Origin: Actinospica sp035493475
GTDB taxonomy: Bacteria > Actinomycetota > Actinomycetes > Streptomycetales > Catenulisporaceae
Assembly: GCA_035493475.1 (NCBI GenBank)
Contig: DATJIF010000201.1
Span: 54,412-118,411, forward strand
DNA length: 64,000 nucleotides
Direction: 5' to 3'
The translations under genes and the position numbers were made by a program. Below the pieces are notes generated by a model that was not told the DNA's origin, did not search any database, and was given only the letters and a program-made list of their open reading frames with translations. Positions within the stretch are counted from its first letter, which is position 1. Each line of letters begins with the position of its first letter. This document shows positions 59,173 through 64,000 of the stretch, in pieces.

Positions 59173-59513
59173 GGCGATCCTGGTTCGCATGGGTATGGTC
59201 GGCGGCGATCGAGCTGCGCTGGCGAGCCAGTGCGCTGGTTGAGTCGTTGGATCCACTGATTGCCGACTTCGCCGCGGTAGACGGCGTCGGGCGCGCCAGG
59301 GGCGGTCTCGATCAGGTGCAGAAGCGTCCAGGCCAAACCGAAGCAGTTATCAGGGCCGAAACAGGCGACCAGTGCATGCGCTTCCTCGTCGGTGACGGGC
59401 GCCGAGATCCGGCGCAGGAGGTTTTCGGCGCGCTCGATCGCTTCGATGCGCTGGTTCTCGTCGGGCAGCGGGCCGTGGGCGAGGAAGGCGGCGACGGCCC
59501 TGTCGACGGTCAT
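59169..59513 (-). CDS. Small protein coupled to Imm1, 114 aa
   Basis: Acidic helical protein: VAAFLAHGPLPDENQRIEA, SAPVTDEEAHALVACFG, then NCFGLAWTLLHLIETAPGA. ATG after GGAAGGATCCCC. Its stop overlaps the Imm1 start (GTGA). The layout suggests another immunity-type protein; no family recognised. Confidence 0.65.
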   Translation of the reverse strand: MTVDRAVAAFLAHGPLPDENQRIEAIERAENLLRRISAPVTDEEAHALVACFGPDNCFGLAWTLLHLIETAPGAPDAVYRGEVGNQWIQRLNQRTGSPAQLDRRRPYPCEPGSP

Positions 59514-59769
59514 GGGGATCCTTCCAGCGCCAGCTCGTCCACGTCCCGCCTTCCGAAGCTCGCAGCTATGTGGAGGAGGGTAGCGTGCGCGGGCGGATTC
59601 TCGTCCCGGTGCCACCGCTCGCGGGCAGTGACGTCGACCGGTTCGGCCGCGATCGGCCCACCATGGCTGCTAACCTCCGCACGGGGCAAGATCGAGCGCT
59701 CCCACCCAAGGCTCCCCGCACAACGCACTGTCATATCTCGTTGATTTCCCAATGGCCCGAAGGACGCTC

Positions 59770-60420
59770 ATGGCGCCGAGCAACCACGAACTGCGCCTCG
59801 GCGAAGCGCTCTGGGACTACCTGCGCCTCGGGCAACCCGTCGAGTCGGCCGAGTGGATCCTGGTCTTCGGCAGCCACGACCTGACGGTCGCGCACCGCGC
59901 CGCAGACCTCTACCACAACGGCACCGCACCCCGACTGCTGGTCTCCGGCGGCTCGCGAGCCCTCCCGGCTGGTGCCGGTCACGCGACCGAAGCCGAAGCG
60001 CTGCGGGAGATCCTGATCGAGCGCGGGGTGCCCGAGGAAGCGATCGCGCTGGAGCGCTTGGCCAGCAACACCAGCGAGAACTTCTGGTTCTCCGCCGAAC
60101 TGCTGCGCGATCAGGGCGTTGCGGCCGAGAGGTTCCTGGTCGTCCAGAAACCCTATGCCGAACGCCGGATCATCGCCACGGCCCGGCGCCGCTGGCCCAA
60201 CTGGAACGTCAGGGTCACCTCCCGGCAGACGAGCTTCGCCGAGTACTGCGCCGGCGACATCCCCGCCCTCAAGATCATTTCGATGCTGGTCGGCGAGATC
60301 CAGCGACTCGACGCGTACAGCCGCGCCGGATTGATCCAGGCCGAGGCGACTCCCGGCACGCTCCTCGACGCGGCGCGCCACCTCGCGGACGCGGGCTTCG
60401 ACGCGCGCGCCCTCGCCTAA
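59770..60420 (+). CDS. YdcF family (DUF218) protein
   Basis: A 216-residue protein. WILVFGSHDLTVAHRAADLY, then PRLLVSGGSRALP, EAEALREILIERGVPEEAI, LERLASNTSENFWFSAELL and FLVVQKPYAERR are the ordered motifs of the YdcF/SanA/DUF218 fold. The family binds SAM or acts on cell-envelope precursors; this short, cytoplasmic form has no membrane anchor. ATG at 59770 after GAAGGA is preferred over the one at 59752. Confidence 0.85.
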   Translation: MAPSNHELRLGEALWDYLRLGQPVESAEWILVFGSHDLTVAHRAADLYHNGTAPRLLVSGGSRALPAGAGHATEAEALREILIERGVPEEAIALERLASNTSENFWFSAELLRDQGVAAERFLVVQKPYAERRIIATARRRWPNWNVRVTSRQTSFAEYCAGDIPALKIISMLVGEIQRLDAYSRAGLIQAEATPGTLLDAARHLADAGFDARALA

Positions 60421-60562
60421 CAGGTCCTGCGGGCGACGACGTCCTCCGGCGCCACGACGTCGAGTCATCGCGGTGCGGGCCAAGCGTGCGGCGAGGCGGC
60501 CAACCCGGACCCGCGATTGAGAGCCCTGGCTGGCGACCGCGCCGATGGTCGGTGTGCGCTGA

Positions 60563-60568
60563 TACGCT
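60563..60568 (+). promoter_or_regulatory. Leaderless-promoter -10 box
   Basis: TACGCT, 7 nt before the GTG at 60576. Confidence 0.6.
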
Positions 60569-60575
60569 CGGCTAA

Positions 60576-61187
60576 GTGAGGCTCATCGACTCCACGACCG
60601 CGTACCGGCGTTTCGCGCACGAGACCCGCCTCGCGCTCCAGAAGCAGCAAGCTGAGATCGAGCAGGCCACGCAGTTGACCCGCGCGGTTTCCTGCGGGTT
60701 GATTCCGGGTCTTCTCCAGACCTCCGAGTACGCCTGCGGAGTCCTGACTAGGTTCGGCTCGCTACTTTCGGCATCTCCCGCCGGCACCGGCAAGGCCGTG
60801 GCGGCGCGCATCGAGCGCCAAGCCGTGCTCGAGGATCCCGAGAAGATCTTCCATTACCTCGTGACCGAGTCGGCTCTGCGGGTGCGCATCTGCCCGAGCC
60901 AGGCGATGCGGGTCCAACTCGCGCACCTGGTCGAGGCCCTCAAACGGCCCAACGTCATCCTGAAGATCATCCCGCTGGACGCTGAGGCGCTGATTCCGCC
61001 GATGCACGGGTTCACCCTGCACGACGACCGGGTCGTGGAGATCGAGATGCTGACCGGGGCGCTCGAGTTGACCGGGCCGGCGGATCTCAGCCTGCACCAG
61101 GACGCCTTCAACCGGTTCGACGCGATGGCCCTCGAGGGACCCAAGGCAGTCAAACTCATCGAGGCGGCAGCCGACACGCTGCCCTAG
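60576..61187 (+). CDS. DUF5753 (Scr1-type) protein lacking the HTH
   Basis: A 203-residue protein that is almost purely the DUF5753 domain: SCGLIPGLLQTSEYACGVL (the VPGLLQT motif), ARIERQAVLEDPEKIFHYLV, RPNVILKIIPLDA, and a C-terminal YLL-like tail. Usual family members start with an XRE HTH of about 70 residues and often pair with a DUF397 protein. Both are absent. The promoter box right before the GTG implies that the short form is deliberate, not a fragment. Confidence 0.85.
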   Translation: MRLIDSTTAYRRFAHETRLALQKQQAEIEQATQLTRAVSCGLIPGLLQTSEYACGVLTRFGSLLSASPAGTGKAVAARIERQAVLEDPEKIFHYLVTESALRVRICPSQAMRVQLAHLVEALKRPNVILKIIPLDAEALIPPMHGFTLHDDRVVEIEMLTGALELTGPADLSLHQDAFNRFDAMALEGPKAVKLIEAAADTLP

Positions 61188-61305
61188 ACGCCCTGCGCCC
61201 GCGCGGTGCGCGTTTCGCCGCGGCGCAGTCGGTGATTGAAGCGCTTCGCATTCACACCATCGGACTCGCCTCGCCCTGCCTGCGCTTGCGGCGCCGGGTA
61301 GAGCG

Positions 61306-61640
61306 TCACCCGCCGTCGACGACCGGCATGGCAGCTGGCGCGGGAGGGCCGTCGATGTACGCGTGGAAGCGCAGGTGCTTGATGTACTGGTACCGGCCCA
61401 GGTTCGTCCGTACCCTGCATTCCCCGTGTTCGGCGGTGATCCGTGCCGCGACCTGCCGCACAACGCGCATGACCTCGCGTGCAAACTGCTCGCCGCCTGT
61501 GCCGAGGTCGATGAGCGAGGGGAGGTGGCGCTTCGCGGCGATGACGATGTGGACCCGGCAGGAGGGCTTGGTGTGTTGAACGTGAGAACCTCCTCGGGCT
61601 CGGCCGCGACCCCGCCGGGCACCAGTCCGGTGAAGACCAT
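61306..61640 (-). pseudogene. HIT-family protein gene with frameshift
   Basis: The first 22 codons (MVFTGLVPGGVAAEPEEVL) are in one frame. At about 61574 the frame must shift to continue HTKPSCRVHIVIAAKRHLPS, then NLGRYQYIKHLRFHAYID and stop at 61306. The parts together resemble a HIT hydrolase, with HLRFH as a degenerate form of the HxHxH nucleotide-binding triad. One missing base after TTCAA would restore it. The opening Cys-x-x-Cys of the family is not seen. Confidence 0.5.
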
Positions 61641-61751
61641 GTCGCGGTCGAGGTCGGTCCCGGTTCAGTTATGGCCGCGGCGGTACCGCGTCTGCGGGGC
61701 CTGCGGCAGGATGAGCGCGCGTGCGCGATCGGCGTGCCGCGTCGGCTCGCG

Positions 61752-62237
61752 CTAGCCGAGGTGCTGTTGGCCGGTGGCGAGGTAGTGCTCGTAGTGGGCC
61801 AGGCGCATGCGCATCGAGCGGTCCATCTGGAGTTCTTGCAGCCGCGCTGGTTCGGTCCACGCCACTTCGCTCGATTCGGTGCTCGTGGCCGGTGCGCCGC
61901 CGACGGCGCGGCCGATCAGCACGATCGAGAATTCCTGCCGGACCTCGTCGTTGCTGGTGTAGTGGATCAAGTGGCGCGGGTCGGTGAAGATGCCGAGCAG
62001 GCCGGTGATCTCGCAGTCGATACCTGTTTCCTCGCGCGTCTCGCGCACGGCGGCGTCGATCATGGATTCGCCCAGGTCGATCGCGCCGCCGGGCACGGCC
62101 CAGTTGCCGTTGTCGGTACGGCGGATCAGCAGGAGGCGTCCGGCGTCGTCGGCGACGATGACGTTGACCGACGGGACCATGCTGGTGGCCGCCGGGGCGG
62201 CCGGGTCGTCGAAGTAGTCGATCCGTCTCGCCGTCAC
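61752..62237 (-). CDS. NUDIX hydrolase
   Basis: A 161-residue single-domain hydrolase. The NUDIX box is complete: GGAIDLGESMIDAAVRETRE continuing ETGID, preceded by LLLIRRTDNGNWAVPGG. Closest in style to ADP-ribose/NTP pyrophosphatases of actinomycetes (HYTSNDEVRQEFSIVL). Standalone; upstream of the frameshifted HIT gene and downstream of the Imm1 paralogue. Confidence 0.93.
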   Translation of the reverse strand: MTARRIDYFDDPAAPAATSMVPSVNVIVADDAGRLLLIRRTDNGNWAVPGGAIDLGESMIDAAVRETREETGIDCEITGLLGIFTDPRHLIHYTSNDEVRQEFSIVLIGRAVGGAPATSTESSEVAWTEPARLQELQMDRSMRMRLAHYEHYLATGQQHLG

Positions 62238-62345
62238 GTTCGCTCCATCGTCATCGCCGTACCCGAACTCTGATGCCCAGAAGTGGAGTCTAACGAGAGC
62301 CGCATCAGCGGCGCCGGAACCGTGGAGGACGGCGGGGGCGGCGCC

Positions 62346-62720
62346 CTACTGCTCTTCCCAGGCGTGTTCGGTCAGGATGCGGGGGATGTCCGGGGCTTTC
62401 TGCAGCACGTCAAGGCCGAGTTCGCGTGCAGCGAGGTGGCGTGCGGGAACCATGGTATCGACGCCGCCGATCAGCGCGATCTCCGCATCCTCGCCGTCGT
62501 GCGAGGCCGGGACGGTCAGGGTGTGGAAGTCGCCGTTGTGCTGGAGGTTGATGTAGCTGTAGTCCTCGCCGACCGCGACGAGCACGGCGGTCTCCTCGCC
62601 CGATCTCCAGGTGACGGTCGCGCACGCGGCCTCGCGCAGCTTCTCGTACGCCCCGCGCAACTCCGGCGCCGCCACCACGACGCGGGCGTGGGGGATATAG
62701 GTTTCGATGACGTATTCCAC
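62346..62720 (-). CDS. Imm1-family immunity-like protein, second copy
   Basis: A 124-residue protein with AVLVAVGEDYSYINLQHNGD, then IALIGGVDTMVPARHLAARE, LGLDVLQKAPDIPRIL and a final HAWEEQ. This matches the protein at 58762 along its length, but the two are clearly diverged. GTG at 62720 with GGGAG upstream is chosen; the open frame extends far further upstream only as a shadow of the next gene. Confidence 0.74.
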   Translation of the reverse strand: MEYVIETYIPHARVVVAAPELRGAYEKLREAACATVTWRSGEETAVLVAVGEDYSYINLQHNGDFHTLTVPASHDGEDAEIALIGGVDTMVPARHLAARELGLDVLQKAPDIPRILTEHAWEEQ

Positions 62721-62743
62721 GCACCGCTCCCTCAGCATGACGT

Positions 62744-63448
62744 CTACAAGCGGGCCGATGCCGGGTGGCTGCACGCCTTCTGCGCGGAGGCCGTCGTGGC
62801 GGAGTGGCTGGTGAAGATGAGCTCTTCCACGGTCTCCGGGGCCAGGCCCGGTGATTCGAGCCGTCCGGCCCAGTCGGCGATGGTGCGCAGGTACCGGTTG
62901 TAGTCCACCTGCCAGGTACCGCCTGGCCGCCAGCCGGTGTGCGTGCACAGCCAGGAGCGGAGTTTCGAGTCCAGGATCAGCCCGGGCAACTTCGCCTCGG
63001 TGCCGCGTCCGGCGAAGAAGAGGAACTTCGTTGCGAACGCGGGACCGAGGTAGGCGATCCGGTGTCCCCTGAGATACGCGAAGGCTTCGGCGCCGCCTGC
63101 ATCGCGGGCGAGCCGTGCGGCCGTCGCCAGACGCGACGCCAAGTCCGCGTTGGCCACGATGATCCGCTTGGTGCGGGAGGGACCGTAGCCTGCGGTGCCG
63201 TAGCCCCACGCCATGACGGCGAAGAACGGCTGGAGGATCTGCTGCTCGCCGCGGGCGCGCGCGAAGATCGCGGAGAGCGCGTCCCGGTCGAGGCGCTCGG
63301 GCAACCTCGTCAGGGCCGTCTCGCGGGCGAATGCGGCGCGCCACCGGTGGGCCGGGATGGTGACTGGGGCCTGCGATGGGCGGCCTCGTGCGCACCACGA
63401 CGCGTACGCGGCGCTGAGCGCTGCGGGTACCGGGATCGGCGCGGTCAT
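62744..63448 (-). CDS. 8-oxoguanine glycosylase OGG-fold-like protein
   Basis: A 234-residue protein with MAWGYGTAGYGPSRTKRIIV near residue 85, then AFAYLRGHRIAYLGPAFATK and FLFFAGRGTEAKLPGLILD. I recall this order (WGYG-GYGP-RT, then GPAFxTKFLYF) from actinomycete proteins annotated as OGG-fold. The Lys in ATKF sits where glycosylase Lys is expected, but activity is unproven. It precedes the Imm1 gene on the same strand, so it may be an effector or immunity-associated protein. Confidence 0.6.
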   Translation of the reverse strand: MTAPIPVPAALSAAYASWCARGRPSQAPVTIPAHRWRAAFARETALTRLPERLDRDALSAIFARARGEQQILQPFFAVMAWGYGTAGYGPSRTKRIIVANADLASRLATAARLARDAGGAEAFAYLRGHRIAYLGPAFATKFLFFAGRGTEAKLPGLILDSKLRSWLCTHTGWRPGGTWQVDYNRYLRTIADWAGRLESPGLAPETVEELIFTSHSATTASAQKACSHPASARL

Positions 63449-63540
63449 GAGGCGATTACCTCAGCACTCATGCTCGACTGCGGGGTCTTGGGCCGCTGGT
63501 GCGGGGGCTCGACTGCGCGTCGTCGCGCATTACTTCACGG

Positions 63541-64000
63541 TCAGTACCATTGCATGAATCCGATCGCGCCGAGGCGCTGTTCGCGGGCGTGCCACAGGAT
63601 GCGCATAGGGCCCTCGAGCAGCGCGGCCGGGTCGCGGTCGGGTTCGTCGGAGCCGACCGAGAGCCAGGCGGCGCTCCGGTCCGCGAACGCCTCGCGTCCG
63701 ATGGAGGGCTGGCCAGGCAGGTGTTCAAGCCTGCTGAGCGCGGAGGCGACGCCCCTCGGGTTGAGCAGGAAGCACCCGCCGCGCCCGGGTAGGAGGCGCG
63801 CGTCGCGGTAGCCGAGTCCGTAGTACACGGCGGCCACCGGGTCGCCTTTGCGAATCCCAACGTGGTAAATCGCGCTCGGCGGGAGCTGCTCGAACGCGCT
63901 CATGCAGGCGTCCCGCGCCTCGGGATCGGGACGCCGGGCCTCGAGGGTCTCGGCGAATCGCCAGGCCGCGGGGGAAAGCCCGGGGAGAGAGTAGCCGGGC
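63541..64000 (-). CDS. Uncharacterised protein, N-terminus beyond window
   Basis: The frame is open to the right edge: 32 codons before the Met at 63903 read AWRFAETLEARRPDPEARD without a stop, so the true start lies outside. Visible parts include SAIYHVGIRKGDPVAAVYYG and GGCFLLNPRGVASALSRLEH, with a C-terminal LWHAREQRLGAIGFMQWY. No family recognised. Confidence 0.6.
   Translation of the reverse strand, partial: PGYSLPGLSPAAWRFAETLEARRPDPEARDACMSAFEQLPPSAIYHVGIRKGDPVAAVYYGLGYRDARLLPGRGGCFLLNPRGVASALSRLEHLPGQPSIGREAFADRSAAWLSVGSDEPDRDPAALLEGPMRILWHAREQRLGAIGFMQWY

Noticed and set aside
1..64000. CRISPR arrays, tRNA or rRNA genes
   Set aside because: No regularly spaced repeats, no cloverleaf-like sequence ending in CCA and no conserved rRNA segments were noticed on reading; a covariance-model search was not possible.

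Overview
This 64-kb window is dense, high-GC DNA with GTG/ATG starts, pervasive 1-4-base stop/start overlaps and many actinomycete families (S-adenosyl methyltransferase of the DUF574 type, DUF5753, XRE-TPR regulators, SpoIIAB-like ATPases, Imm1 proteins). It most likely comes from a filamentous actinomycete (Streptomyces, Catenulispora or a relative). No rRNA, tRNA, CRISPR array or phage structural gene was recognised. Most of it looks like accessory or specialised DNA.

Layout. (1) 0-8.5 kb: a translationally coupled set (two PhyH-type dioxygenases, a leucine-carboxyl-methyltransferase-like enzyme, a GT9-like glycosyltransferase) converges on a pheST operon. Its PheS has a Cys4 insertion that, from memory, the usual actinobacterial enzyme lacks. 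A possible attenuator lies upstream of pheS. A divergent HTH protein is coupled to a PP2C-like phosphatase. (2) 8.6-14.7 kb: a 158-bp MITE-like element with perfect 19-bp terminal inverted repeats and a TTA duplication, then a candidate RiPP operon: 69-aa peptide, JmjC/cupin oxygenase, aldo/keto reductase, APH-like kinase. An XRE-TPR regulator lies nearby, and its promoter shares an identical 24-bp inverted operator with the peptide gene. (3) 14.7-17.3 kb: prim-pol-like protein, LanD-type flavoprotein, and a second XRE-TPR regulator next to a near-perfect palindrome.

(4) 17.4-40.5 kb: a long co-directional block with repeated GTGA/ATGA junctions. It holds a SpoIIAB-like ATPase, amino-acid permease, FGGY kinase, membrane protein, a 49-aa peptide, a histidine phosphatase lacking its catalytic His, three winged-helix/TPR paralogues, a TPR protein with a truncated second copy, an NDT-NUDIX fusion, an FxLD-type PCMT methyltransferase, a DnaQ-like exonuclease, DUF6624, a 2H phosphoesterase, an ABC exporter and an EEP-family phosphoesterase. 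It has the look of one small-molecule/nucleotide-centred system built by duplication, and is the best candidate for something undescribed. (5) 40.9-42.7 kb: an EACC1 protein coupled to a caspase fused to a histidine-kinase-like ATPase, i.e. an effector-associated conflict system.

(6) 43-53.7 kb: mostly leaderless genes (TANNNT ending 6-8 nt before the start codon): two proteins sharing an unnamed domain, two standalone HEAGH proteases, a second and intact histidine phosphatase preceded by a free copy of the NUDIX tail, an endonuclease VII-type HNH nuclease and a QueD-like protein. (7) 53.7-57.7 kb: a Cys-rich peptide coupled to an ECF-like sigma factor, then a STAS protein without the phosphorylatable Ser. 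(8) 57.9-64 kb: an immunity-like island with two Imm1 proteins, a frameshifted e9imm-like gene, a YdcF protein, DUF5753 without its HTH, a frameshifted HIT gene, a NUDIX hydrolase and an OGG-fold protein.
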